A DNA stretch of 64,000 bases from Acidobacteriota bacterium (GTDB lineage: Bacteria > Acidobacteriota > Thermoanaerobaculia > Multivoradales > Multivoraceae), in assembly GCA_026707545.1 (NCBI GenBank), contig JAPOWR010000001.1, positions 248,001 through 312,000 of the forward strand, written 5' to 3'. Made by a program: the position numbers and the translations under genes. The notes below the pieces were generated by a model. That model was not told where the DNA came from and did no database searches. It saw only the letters and a program-made list of their open reading frames with translations. Each line of letters starts with the position of its first letter. Position 1 is the first letter of the stretch. Below, one piece after another: positions 26,506-35,007 of the stretch.

Positions 26506-26728
26506 GCATGGGCTCCCTTGGCGGCAGCTCCAGCTCCACGCCGCCAAGGGGCTTGAAGAGCTCGTGGATCGCCGTCCCCAGTCCCTTTTCGGGCTCGGCG
26601 TCTCGCTGAACGGCCTCGCGCAGAATCAACCGGACCTCTTCTTCCATCGACCGGCCGTTGTCGGCCGCGCGCACCCGGAGACGCTTCTTCACTCCCTCGT
26701 CGAGGTTTCTGACAGTGATGCTAGCCAC
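26483..26728 (-). CDS. fitA: FitA-type ribbon-helix-helix antitoxin
   Basis: Antitoxin of 81 residues, GTG at 26728 (MASITVRNLDEG). The N-terminal ribbon-helix-helix has SITVRNLDEGVKKRLRVRAADNGRSMEEEVRLILREA; the C-terminal tail (LPPREPMREPPRFD) should wrap around the toxin. It starts a two-gene TA operon with the PIN toxin. A perfect 8-1-8 palindrome lies 38 bases upstream and is a good candidate for its autoregulatory operator. Confidence 0.92.
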   Translation of the reverse strand: MASITVRNLDEGVKKRLRVRAADNGRSMEEEVRLILREAVQRDAEPEKGLGTAIHELFKPLGGVELELPPREPMREPPRFD

Positions 26729-26765
26729 GGGACGACGCCTCCAGTACGCCTCGGAGAGTACATGG

Positions 26766-26782
26766 TGATTGCATTGCAATCA
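26766..26782. promoter_or_regulatory. Palindromic operator candidate of the fitAB pair
   Basis: Perfect inverted repeat TGATTGCA-T-TGCAATCA. It lies between the GH20 stop and the fitA start and is AT-rich in an otherwise GC-rich region. FitA-type proteins bind short inverted repeats with similar half-sites, so autoregulation is the likely function; this is inference. Confidence 0.65.
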
Positions 26783-26789
26783 AGAGCGA

Positions 26790-28736
26790 TCAAGAGTCGT
26801 CGAGGATGGCCGCCGCTCGCAGCAGAAGGTCCTGCGACTCTCGCAGGCCGCCCTCGCGGCTGGTGGCGAGCCAGACGTCGGAGAGGTCGCCGGCGATGTC
26901 GCGGAGGTCGGCGCCGAGGGCGGCGCGAACCTTCGGTGGGAGCTGGCCGGCTCGCAAGCCGCGGCCGGCGGCAAGGCGTGCGACGCCCAACTGGCAGCAC
27001 CACGTCATCATCCGGCAGGTCCAGTCCAGCGCGGCATGGCTCGGGTCGCTCTCGACCCGGTCCAACCGGTCCCTGGCGGCGGCCAGCCGGGCGTACGTCC
27101 GTTGCAGCGTGGCCATGGTGAGCCGCCGGAAGCGCCGGTGGGTGAGGTCATCGTCGACGAACCGGAGAAGGTAGAAGAGAGCGGTGCCGTTGATCACCGG
27201 GCCGCCGCAGTCCAGGTCGATGGCGCCGAGGTCGACTACGGTGCGCGCCAGCGTCTTGTCTCCGTCGTAGACCAGGCGGACCGCGTGGTCGAGCCAGGCT
27301 TCCTCGGTCCGCTCGGGGCCGCTTGCCGCTTCGCGCGCCGCCTCGACCGACCAGGCGAAACCGGCACCGATGGAAAGCGGCAGCTCGGCGATCGGTGGCG
27401 GCTGTAGGTGTCCGTGGTCGCCCCAGTCGGTGATGAGAAGACCCTGGGCGCCGGCCTCCGAACCCGCCGTTGCGGCGAGGGCCAGGTTGCCGACGGCGTT
27501 CTGCAGCCGGCCGCCGAAGCTGTGCCAACTGCTGGTCCCCGGGCACACCCAGAACTCTCTACCCGAGGCGGCCAGCCGGGCGCACTGGTCCTTGAACGGG
27601 TGGCGCGCCTCGTAGCCCCAGCACAGCGCGACCGCGTCTTCCGGGACCTGGTCGATCACTTCGGGGTGCTCGAGGATGATGTCGCCCCAGAAGAGCATCT
27701 GCCGGTCGCGCTCGGTGACGAGATCGTGGACCTGGCGCAGGAAGTCGAGGTACACGGCCGCCTTGCCCCGCTCTTCGCACGCCTCGGCGGAGTGCCCGCG
27801 GCCCAGGTCGAACGTCTCGTCCAGGCCGACGTTGAAGCGCCGGCTGCCGAAGTGGGGAAGCAGTTCGTCGTAGAGGCCCGTGAGCAACTCGAGGACGCGT
27901 GGGTCGGTGGCGCACAGGCTGAACGGCTCCGGGTCGATGGAGAAGGGGTGCTGGAAGCCCTCGGGCACTTCTGCCAGCGGCCGGTATCGGTCGTGGATCA
28001 GCCAGCGGTGGAAGTGGCCGAAGCTGTTCTGGTTCGGCGTCAGTTCGATGAACCGCTCCCGGCACCAGGCGTCGAGCTCCCGGATCTCGCCGGCGGTGAA
28101 CGGCGAGGCATCGCGCCAGACCTCCTCGTGATCCGCGTAGGCGTAGGTGTGTTCGACGTAGAGCTGGAGGTGGTTGATCTTCCATTCCGCGAGCCGGTCG
28201 ACGAGTCGTTCGAGGTAGTCCATGCGCGGCACGCGGTTCCGGCTGACGTCGAGCATCGCGCCGCGTATGGGGAAGTCCGGCCGGTCCTCGATCTGGACCG
28301 CCTGCACTTCGAATCCGGCGGCCGCCGGCCGGCCGCGCGAGTTGAGCCACTGCTTCAGGGTGGTCGCTGCCCGGAACGCGCCAGTCGGCGTTGCGGCCTC
28401 GATGGCGATGCCGTTCCGACCTGCCCGCAGGCGATAGCTCTCATCGGTCGGAACGTCGACCGGGGGAGCCCCCTCCGCGCCTGGCGAGTCGACCGCGACG
28501 CGGCACGCGACGCCGGCACCCACCCCGTTCCCGTCACAGGCAGGGAGGAGATGCGACCCCGTGATTGCCAACGCGCGCCGCAGGCCCGCGAGCGCGAACT
28601 CCAGTTCCTCCGAGACCTCCGCCTGTTCCGCCCCCGCCGCGGTCACATGGAGCGCAAACGGCGCGCCCGGCGGCAGGACGAGGGGATCGGCGGCGTCAAG
28701 GACCTCGACCCGCCGCGGCGGCGGCCAGAGACTCAC
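26790..28736 (-). CDS. Glycoside hydrolase family 20 (beta-N-acetylhexosaminidase-like)
   Basis: 648 residues from GTG at 28736. Residues ~1-140 match the GH20b-type N-terminal domain; the TIM barrel starts at FEVQAVQIEDRPDFPIRGAML and LDVSRNRVP. The catalytic Asp-Glu pair is D306-E307 in FNVGLDETFDLG, where most GH20 enzymes read GGDE. ELTPNQNSFGHF and LMFWGDI-like MLFWGDIILEHPE are also typical. A C-terminal helical domain follows. No signal peptide is evident, suggesting cytosolic action on imported oligosaccharides. Spacing of 11 bases from the VOC gene indicates an operon. Confidence 0.85.
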   Translation of the reverse strand: MSLWPPPRRVEVLDAADPLVLPPGAPFALHVTAAGAEQAEVSEELEFALAGLRRALAITGSHLLPACDGNGVGAGVACRVAVDSPGAEGAPPVDVPTDESYRLRAGRNGIAIEAATPTGAFRAATTLKQWLNSRGRPAAAGFEVQAVQIEDRPDFPIRGAMLDVSRNRVPRMDYLERLVDRLAEWKINHLQLYVEHTYAYADHEEVWRDASPFTAGEIRELDAWCRERFIELTPNQNSFGHFHRWLIHDRYRPLAEVPEGFQHPFSIDPEPFSLCATDPRVLELLTGLYDELLPHFGSRRFNVGLDETFDLGRGHSAEACEERGKAAVYLDFLRQVHDLVTERDRQMLFWGDIILEHPEVIDQVPEDAVALCWGYEARHPFKDQCARLAASGREFWVCPGTSSWHSFGGRLQNAVGNLALAATAGSEAGAQGLLITDWGDHGHLQPPPIAELPLSIGAGFAWSVEAAREAASGPERTEEAWLDHAVRLVYDGDKTLARTVVDLGAIDLDCGGPVINGTALFYLLRFVDDDLTHRRFRRLTMATLQRTYARLAAARDRLDRVESDPSHAALDWTCRMMTWCCQLGVARLAAGRGLRAGQLPPKVRAALGADLRDIAGDLSDVWLATSREGGLRESQDLLLRAAAILDDS

Positions 28737-28747
28737 GGGGCGGCGGC

Positions 28748-29392
28748 TCAGGTCTCCCGAACCTGGATGTCGACGCCGGTCGGGCTGGTGTGGCGCCCGC
28801 CGCCCGCGGCCGAAGTCCACGCGAGATGGTCGATCGCCCGGCCCGCGGTTGGTTCCAGTGCGTCGTCCGTCTGCCGGAACAGCACCCGCATCGTGCCGTA
28901 GTTGACGGCGAGCAGGATGTCCTTGAAGGTCTCGGCCGGACCGGGGACGTGTTCCAGCAGCCAGGAGCGGTCCTCCTCGCAGTCCGGTCCCAGGATGTGG
29001 ACGTGGTGGAAGCCCGGATGGGTCGCGTCCTCGAGGAGCTCGATCTTCGCACCCCAGGGATCCGTCACGAAGGAGATGTAGAGCTTCGCCGGCCCGAAGT
29101 GCCGGGGTTCCCAGAACTCCGTAGCTCCGTCGGCGAGCATCGCGGCGTGAAGGTCGTCCAGGTTGTCGACGGACCAGCCCGAGTGGTCGAGTCCGGTGCC
29201 GATGCTGGGTCCTGGGGCCTCGGCGCCGCGCCAGTGGAGGACCGCCGTGCCGTTGCCTGCCCGGAAGCGGGCGCCGGCGCCGGCGAAGCCTTCCAGGAGT
29301 TCACCGCCGAAGTGCCGCGCGTACCAGTCGGCCGCCGCGGCGGGATCGGAGGCGTTCAGCGCGAGGCGGTCGAATCGGCAGGTATCGGTCAT
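28748..29392 (-). CDS. VOC-family (glyoxalase/dioxygenase fold) protein
   Basis: 214 residues, ATG at 29392. The N-terminal module RLALNASDPAAAADWYARHFGG and the second half HVHILGPDCEEDRSWLLEHV each look like one half of a vicinal-oxygen-chelate fold, with possible metal ligands His (HWRG, HHVH) and Glu. It would bind a divalent metal and a small substrate, but the reaction is unknown. It is first in the minus-strand run leading to GH20 and the kinase. Its start is divergent from the recD2 gene. Confidence 0.85.
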   Translation of the reverse strand: MTDTCRFDRLALNASDPAAAADWYARHFGGELLEGFAGAGARFRAGNGTAVLHWRGAEAPGPSIGTGLDHSGWSVDNLDDLHAAMLADGATEFWEPRHFGPAKLYISFVTDPWGAKIELLEDATHPGFHHVHILGPDCEEDRSWLLEHVPGPAETFKDILLAVNYGTMRVLFRQTDDALEPTAGRAIDHLAWTSAAGGGRHTSPTGVDIQVRET

Positions 29393-29531
29393 GGGGGTGA
29401 GTTCCTCGGACTTCGGTTTGGACGGAGATGGAAGGGCGGTGATTGTGTCACCGATCGCCGGTGCCGCGCGGGTCTTGGTCGATCGGGCGTAAGCTGTGTC
29501 CCGTGAGAAGGATGCGGGGCGCCGGCCCGCC

Positions 29532-31733
29532 ATGACCAAGCCGGCCGAAGACCGCGAGGCGCTCTCCGGGGTCGTCGAGCGGGTCGTCTTCCACAATGAG
29601 GAGAACGGATTCGCGGTGCTTCGCGTCCGGGTACGGGGCAGCTTCCAGCCGGCGACGGTGGTGGGCCGACTGCCCCTCGTCTCGCAGGGCGAGACGATCC
29701 GGGCCTCCGGCGCCTGGAAGAACGATCCGAACCACGGCGTCCAGTTTCGGGCCGACCGGCTCGCCGTGTCGCCGCCGGACTCACTCGACGGGATCCGGCG
29801 CTACCTCGGATCGGGAAGGGTGCATGGCGTTGGGCCGAAGATGGCGAAACGCCTGGTGAAGGCGTTTGGCGAAGACGTCTTTGAGGTCATCGAGAACGAG
29901 CCGGAGCGCCTGAAGGAGGTTCCGGGTATCGGCCCGAAGCGCGCGAAGCGCCTGAGCGAGGGCTTCAAGGATCAGAAGGCGGTGCGGGAGATCATGGTGT
30001 TCCTGCAGACGCACGGTCTCGGCTCCTCGCGGGCCGCTCGCATCTACCGGACCTATGGAGCTGACGCCGCGACCTTGCTCACCGAGGACCCGTACCGGCT
30101 GGCGCGGGACATCCGGGGGATCGGTTTCCGGATCGCCGACAGCATCGGTGCGAGTCTGGGCAAGGACCGCGAGGGCCTGCCGCGGGCGCGCGCTGGACTC
30201 GGCTACACGCTGGAACAGGCGCGGGGCGCCGGACACTGCGGCCTGCCCCGGGACGAACTCCTCGAGCAGGCGCAGGAGCTGTTGAAGATCCCGCAGGAGA
30301 TCCTCGTCACGGCCCTGGGGGACGAACTCGAAGCGGGGCGGCTGGCGGCGACCCGTCTGGGCGGCGAAGAGGCGATCTTCCTGCCGCACCTGCTGTCGGC
30401 AGAGCGGGCCATTGCCCGCCGGCTGGGCGAACTCCTCCGGGCCGAGCCGCCGCCGTGGGCGGACATCGATGCCGCGAAGGCACTGGCCTGGGTGGAGAGA
30501 CGGCTGGAAGTGACGCTTGCGCCGACCCAGCGCGCGGCCGTCGAAATCTGCCTCAGGTCGAGAGTGACCGTGATTACCGGAGGTCCCGGTGTCGGCAAGA
30601 CGACCCTGGTCAACGCGGTGCTGCGGATCCTGCGCGCCCGTGACGTCCACTGCGCTCTCTGCGCCCCGACCGGGCGTGCGGCCAAGCGGCTCAGCGAGAG
30701 CACCGGCCACACGGCGAAGACGATCCACCGGTTGCTCGAGATCGATCCGTCGAACGGCAAGTTCCGCCGCAGCCGCTACCGTCCGATCGACTGCGGTCTG
30801 CTGATTGTCGACGAGGCGTCCATGGTCGACGTGGAACTGATGGCGTCGCTGCTCCAGGCGCTGCCGGCGGAGGGCTCGCTCCTCCTGATCGGCGACGCGG
30901 ACCAGTTGCCCTCGGTCGGTCCGGGCCAGGTGCTGCGCGACCTGATCGATTCCGGCGCCGTGCCGGTTGCGCGGCTCCGGGAGATCTTCCGCCAGGCCGA
31001 CAACAGCCGGATCGTCCGCAACGCCCACCGGGTGAACCGGGGCTACCTGCCCGAGCTGGAGCCTGTGCGGGACGAACTGAGCGACTTCTACTTCGTGCCG
31101 GCCGAAGATGCCGAGGACGGCCAGCGCAAGGTCGTGGAGATCGTCGCCGGGCGCATCGGCCGCCGCTTCGGTCTGGATCCGGTCCGGGACGTCCAGGTCC
31201 TGTCGCCGATGAACCGCGGTCCCCTCGGCGTCCGCACGCTGAACGTCACACTGCAGGCGGTGCTGAACCCCGCGCCGGAGTCAGGCGCCGTCGAGGTCGA
31301 GCGCTTCGGCTGGAAGTACCGTGCCGGTGACAAGGTGATGCAGACCGACAACGACTACGACAAGGACGTGTTCAACGGCGACCTCGGCCGGATCCGGTCG
31401 ATCGATCCGGGCGCGGAGAAGATGACCATCGTCTTCGATGGCCGTCCGGTCGACTACCGATTCAGCGACCTCGACCGGCTCATGCTGGCCTACGCGGTCA
31501 CGGTCCACAAGTCGCAGGGCTCCGAGTACCCGGCGGTCGTCGTGCCGATCTCGACCCACCACTACGTGATGCTCCGCCGCAACCTGCTGTACACGGCGAT
31601 CACACGCGGCCGCCGCCTGGTCGTCATCGTCGGCCAGAAGTGGGCTCTCCAGAAGGCCGTCGAAGAGGCTTCCGACATGCGTCGCTATTCGACTCTCCGC
31701 GAACAACTGGCGGAGCTGGCTCGGTCGGGCTGA
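29532..31733 (+). CDS. recD2: RecD2-type ATP-dependent 5'-3' DNA helicase
   Basis: 733 residues from ATG at 29532; a GTG 36 bases upstream is less likely. It has an N-terminal OB-like domain (SGVVERVVFHNEENGFAVLRV) and tandem helix-hairpin-helix segments (VHGVGPKMAKRLV, VPGIGPKRAKRL). Helicase core Walker A is GGPGVGKTT and Walker B is IVDEASMVD. Motif III is LIGDADQLPSVGPG, and a UvrD-C2-like end has VHKSQGSEYPAVV and AITRGRRL. The architecture is that of RecD2 proteins, which act in DNA repair without RecB and RecC. It is a single-gene transcript ending in a hairpin shared with the convergent symporter gene. Confidence 0.95.
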   Translation: MTKPAEDREALSGVVERVVFHNEENGFAVLRVRVRGSFQPATVVGRLPLVSQGETIRASGAWKNDPNHGVQFRADRLAVSPPDSLDGIRRYLGSGRVHGVGPKMAKRLVKAFGEDVFEVIENEPERLKEVPGIGPKRAKRLSEGFKDQKAVREIMVFLQTHGLGSSRAARIYRTYGADAATLLTEDPYRLARDIRGIGFRIADSIGASLGKDREGLPRARAGLGYTLEQARGAGHCGLPRDELLEQAQELLKIPQEILVTALGDELEAGRLAATRLGGEEAIFLPHLLSAERAIARRLGELLRAEPPPWADIDAAKALAWVERRLEVTLAPTQRAAVEICLRSRVTVITGGPGVGKTTLVNAVLRILRARDVHCALCAPTGRAAKRLSESTGHTAKTIHRLLEIDPSNGKFRRSRYRPIDCGLLIVDEASMVDVELMASLLQALPAEGSLLLIGDADQLPSVGPGQVLRDLIDSGAVPVARLREIFRQADNSRIVRNAHRVNRGYLPELEPVRDELSDFYFVPAEDAEDGQRKVVEIVAGRIGRRFGLDPVRDVQVLSPMNRGPLGVRTLNVTLQAVLNPAPESGAVEVERFGWKYRAGDKVMQTDNDYDKDVFNGDLGRIRSIDPGAEKMTIVFDGRPVDYRFSDLDRLMLAYAVTVHKSQGSEYPAVVVPISTHHYVMLRRNLLYTAITRGRRLVVIVGQKWALQKAVEEASDMRRYSTLREQLAELARSG

Positions 31734-31766
31734 GAGTGGCGCCAGCAGATGCCGCCTTGGGCGGAT

Positions 31767-31784
31767 GCCGGCCAGAAGGCCGGC
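31767..31784. terminator. Hairpin between convergent recD2 and symporter genes
   Basis: GCCGGCC-agaa-GGCCGGC forms a perfect 7-bp GC stem with a 4-base loop in the 76-base gap between the two convergent stops. No T-run follows on either side, so it may act as a Rho-independent-like pause or protect 3' ends rather than being a full intrinsic terminator. Confidence 0.5.
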
Positions 31785-31809
31785 GCACCGACTGCGACAG
31801 CGTTTCCCG

Positions 31810-33507
31810 CTAACCGTCAGCCGCCTGCTCGCGCGGCAACCGGATCTCGCTGACGAGGCGCTGCACGTCGGCCGGCGGCGGTTTGGTGAAGCGGCTGACA
31901 ATGAGGGCCAGAGCGAAGTTGATCAGCATGCCGACGGCGCCGATGCCCTCGGGGCTGATGCCGAACAGCCAGTCGTCGGCGGTCGCTTCAGGCCGGATCA
32001 GGCGGAAGTAGACGATGTAGGCGCCGGTGAACAGGATGCCGCTGCTCATGCCGGCGATCGCGCCCTCCTTCGTCGTGGTGCGGGTGAAGATGCCGAGCAC
32101 CAGGACGGGGAAGAAGCTGGACGCGGCGAGGCCGAAGGCGAAGGCGACCACCTGGGCGACGAAGCCGGGCGGCGAGATGCCGAAGTAGGCGGCCACGACC
32201 ACTGCGACGGAAGCGGTCACGCGTGCGAGCAGGAGTTCCCTGCGCGAACTCATGTCCTTCCACAGGATCGATTTGCCGATGTCGTGAGAGATGGCCGATG
32301 CGATGACGAGCAGGAGCCCGGCAGCGGTCGACAGCGCGGCCGCGAGTCCGCCGGCGGCGACCAGGGCGACGACCCACGCCGGCAGTTCGGCGATCTCCGG
32401 GTTGGCGAGGACCATGATGTCCTGGTCCACCGTCAGTTCGTTGGCCCCGTCGGACATGTCGATCACGCCGTCGGCGTCCTGGTCGTCGAAGGAGATCAGG
32501 CCGGTCGTCTCCCAGCTCCTGAACCACTCCGGCACCTCGCTGTAGCTCGTGTTGTGGAGGGTCGAGATCAGGTTTACGCGGGCGAAGGCGGCGACGGCGG
32601 GCGCCGTGGTGTAGAGCAGGCCGATGAAGACCAGCGCCCAGAGCGCGCTCCAGCGGGCCGCGCGGGCGCTGCGTACGGTGTAGAAGCGGACCAGCACATG
32701 GGGGAGTCCGGCGGTACCGACCATCAGCGCCAGCGCGATCGCGGTGACGTCGATCATGCTCTTCTTGCCCGGCACGAAAGCTGCCGTGTACTCGGGCAGC
32801 CGGAGTTCCCGGTGCAGCGCGTCCAGCGCCTCGAGCAGGAAGACGCCGGCCTGCTGGCCTTCCTGGACCGTGCCGCCGAACCCGAGCTGCGGGATCGGGT
32901 TCCCGGTGATCTTCCACGAGATGGCCGCCGCCGGAATGAGAAACGCGACGATCAGGACGCAGTACTGGGCGACCTGGGTGTAGGTGATGCCTCGCATGCC
33001 GCCCAGCACGGCGTAGAAGAAGACGATGACCACGCCGATGATCACGCCCCAGTGGATCTCGACCTCCAGGAAGCGCGAGAAGACAACCCCGACGCCGCGC
33101 ATCTGGCCGGCGATGTAGGTGAACGAGACGAAGATCGTGCAGCCGGCCGCCACCAGCCGGGCGGCGTCGGAGTAGTAGCGGTCGCCGACGAACTCGGAGG
33201 TCGTGAACTTGCCGTACTTGCGAAGGTAAGGGGCGAGCAGGAGAGCCAGCAGGACGTAGCCGCCGGTCCAGCCCATCAGGTAGATGGTGCCGGTGTAGCC
33301 CATGAAGGAGATCAGGCCCGCCATCGAGATGAAGGAGGCCGCGCTCATCCAGTCGGCGCCGGTCGCCATGCCGTTGGCCACCGCGGGAACGCCGCGTCCG
33401 GCGACGTAGAAGCCCGAAGTCGTCCTGACGCGGCTCCACCAGGCGATGCCGATGTACAGCGCGAAGGTCGCGGTGACGATCAGGTAGGTCCAGGCCTGAA
33501 CGTTCAT
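31810..33507 (-). CDS. Sodium:solute symporter, VC_2705 subfamily (large subunit)
   Basis: Inner-membrane Na+-coupled transporter of 565 residues with about 13 hydrophobic segments. GRGVPAVANGMATGADWMSAASFISMAG and QMRGVGVVFSRFLEV-type stretches match the acetate/propionate-like SSS branch; here they are split as GVPAVANGMATGADWMS and GQMRGVGVVFSR. One external loop contains DDQDADGVIDMSDG, an EF-hand-like DxDxDGxID calcium loop that I recall from this subfamily. It is preceded by the small-subunit gene on the same strand with a ~62-base gap. The substrate is probably a short organic acid. Confidence 0.9.
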   Translation of the reverse strand: MNVQAWTYLIVTATFALYIGIAWWSRVRTTSGFYVAGRGVPAVANGMATGADWMSAASFISMAGLISFMGYTGTIYLMGWTGGYVLLALLLAPYLRKYGKFTTSEFVGDRYYSDAARLVAAGCTIFVSFTYIAGQMRGVGVVFSRFLEVEIHWGVIIGVVIVFFYAVLGGMRGITYTQVAQYCVLIVAFLIPAAAISWKITGNPIPQLGFGGTVQEGQQAGVFLLEALDALHRELRLPEYTAAFVPGKKSMIDVTAIALALMVGTAGLPHVLVRFYTVRSARAARWSALWALVFIGLLYTTAPAVAAFARVNLISTLHNTSYSEVPEWFRSWETTGLISFDDQDADGVIDMSDGANELTVDQDIMVLANPEIAELPAWVVALVAAGGLAAALSTAAGLLLVIASAISHDIGKSILWKDMSSRRELLLARVTASVAVVVAAYFGISPPGFVAQVVAFAFGLAASSFFPVLVLGIFTRTTTKEGAIAGMSSGILFTGAYIVYFRLIRPEATADDWLFGISPEGIGAVGMLINFALALIVSRFTKPPPADVQRLVSEIRLPREQAADG

Positions 33508-33569
33508 CGGCTATGGGCCCTCCGTCGTCATTCCCGTGCGGTCTGTGCGGCGTCGGACGGGTCGATCGC

Positions 33570-33824
33570 TCAGTCGACGCCGTAGCGGCGGTCGAGGCGG
33601 TCCATGACCGCGGCATAGACCAGGATCAGGACGACGAAGACGTAGATCGATCCCTGGTGTGCGAACCAGAATCCGAGAGGAAAGCCTCCTACGCGGGCGG
33701 CGTTCAGCGGCTCGACGAGGAAGATGCCCAGGACGTAGGAGCAGATGAACCAGACGGCGAGCAGGATCGCCATCAGCCGCAGGTTCGCCCGCCAGTAGGC
33801 GGCAGGATCAGCTTGTTCGCTCAA
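33570..33824 (-). CDS. DUF4212 small subunit of the sodium:solute symporter
   Basis: 84 residues. The TTG at 33824 was chosen because it yields MSEQADPAAYWRANLRL, the standard N-terminus of DUF4212; an upstream TTG at 33851 would add 9 residues. Two membrane helices surround EPLNAARVGGFPLGFWFAHQG, the conserved core. These proteins are encoded next to VC_2705-type symporters and are thought to be their small subunit. It is first in the two-gene operon. Confidence 0.9.
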   Translation of the reverse strand: MSEQADPAAYWRANLRLMAILLAVWFICSYVLGIFLVEPLNAARVGGFPLGFWFAHQGSIYVFVVLILVYAAVMDRLDRRYGVD

Positions 33825-34006
33825 GAGCGGGCATAGTACACCGTCACTCAACCTCTAGCGCCGCCAAACCTGTCGCAGACTCCATCCAAGGGTCCACTGC
33901 GCCCCTGGGGCGAACGACTCCATAGTCGAAGGCCCCTTTTGCGGCGCAGCGCCGCCGAGTCCCATTGCAGACTCCATGTTTGGCCCCAGCCCCCACCTCA
34001 CTAGCA

Positions 34007-34050
34007 CCTTGCGCCTAGGGACTCACTTCGTTCCGTCCTACGGCGCAAGG
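34007..34050. repeat. Intergenic inverted repeat with CCTTGCGCC / GGCGCAAGG arms
   Basis: CCTTGCGCC (34007-34015) pairs with GGCGCAAGG (34042-34050), with partial extra pairing between TAGGGA and TCCTA inside. It lies 17 bases before the acyltransferase start. The 240-base gap between the symporter small subunit and the acyltransferase holds no gene, but the heptamer actccat occurs three times (within 33852-33980). The GGCGCAAG core recurs at 41064-41114 and 44221-44236. Confidence 0.55.
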
Positions 34051-34066
34051 CCCTAGACTCACGGCC

Positions 34067-34981
34067 ATGTCCGACCGCGCCATGGGCGCCTTCCTCTACG
34101 CCGTATCGTGGCTGGTCCGCCTGCTGCCGGCGGCCGCCTTCGGGCCGGTTTCAGGCCTGCTGGCGCACCTGCGGGGCGTGACGCCGCGGGACGTCCGGTT
34201 GATGCGGACGAACCTGGCGGTCGTGCTGGGGCTGTCTCCGGGGTCGCCGGAGGCGCGCGATCTGGAATGGCGCTGCGTGCGGCACCAGATCGTCGCGGCG
34301 CTCGAGACGGTGAGGATCAGCTTCGACCGGAAACGGCTCGACGTCACGGCGATGGATGGTTTTGACGAGTTGCGGCAACTGATGACCGAGGTCGAGGGCC
34401 ACGGCCGCGGCCAGGTGCTGGTCACCGGCCACCTGGGCGCCTGGGAGTTGCTGGCCCAGAGCACCGTCCGCGCCTCCTCGTCGCCGGTCTGCGCGGTGGC
34501 CAAGCCGTCCCGCGCCAGGGCGGCGTCCGCGTTCGTGGAGCGGATGCGCGGTCGGGCCGGGGTCCGGGTGATCTGGAGCGGCCGGACCTCCCTGTTGCGA
34601 GACATGCTGAGCTGTCTCAACCGGCGGGAGACCCTGATCATGGTCGTCGACCAGAGGCCGGACCAGCGGCGCGGGCCGGAGGTCGACTTCATGGGCCGCC
34701 GCACCGAGTTCGTGGGCGGTCCCGCGGCGCTGGCGGCCAAGCGAGACTGCCCGCTGATCGCCGCCTTCTGCATCCGCGAAGGACCCTTCAGCTACCGCCT
34801 GGAGAGCGAGATGTTGCGCCGGCCCAGCGGCTCGCGGGATCCGGTGGAACTGTCGCAGCGGATCGCCTCGGCGATCGAACGAAGGGTGCGGGCCCAGCCG
34901 GAGCAGTGGATGTGGAACTACCGGCGCTGGAACTACGATCCGGAGGAACTGGCCGAGGTCGGCCTGGGGCCAAACCGGTGA
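34067..34981 (+). CDS. Lipid A/lysophospholipid acyltransferase (LpxL/HtrB family)
   Basis: Inner-membrane acyltransferase of 304 residues adding secondary acyl chains to lipid A or a similar lipid. It has an N-terminal hydrophobic anchor, the catalytic H-x4-E motif in TGHLGAWELL, a typical VVDQRPDQRRGPEVDFMGR segment and the family ending QPEQWMWNYRRW. RLMRTNLAVVLG resembles the conserved RxNLxxxF region. It suggests the host makes a lipopolysaccharide-like outer leaflet. The sulfatase gene starts within 30 bases. Confidence 0.9.
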   Translation: MSDRAMGAFLYAVSWLVRLLPAAAFGPVSGLLAHLRGVTPRDVRLMRTNLAVVLGLSPGSPEARDLEWRCVRHQIVAALETVRISFDRKRLDVTAMDGFDELRQLMTEVEGHGRGQVLVTGHLGAWELLAQSTVRASSSPVCAVAKPSRARAASAFVERMRGRAGVRVIWSGRTSLLRDMLSCLNRRETLIMVVDQRPDQRRGPEVDFMGRRTEFVGGPAALAAKRDCPLIAAFCIREGPFSYRLESEMLRRPSGSRDPVELSQRIASAIERRVRAQPEQWMWNYRRWNYDPEELAEVGLGPNR

Positions 34982-35007
34982 GAGGAACCGAAATGAGGGG
35001 GAACACG

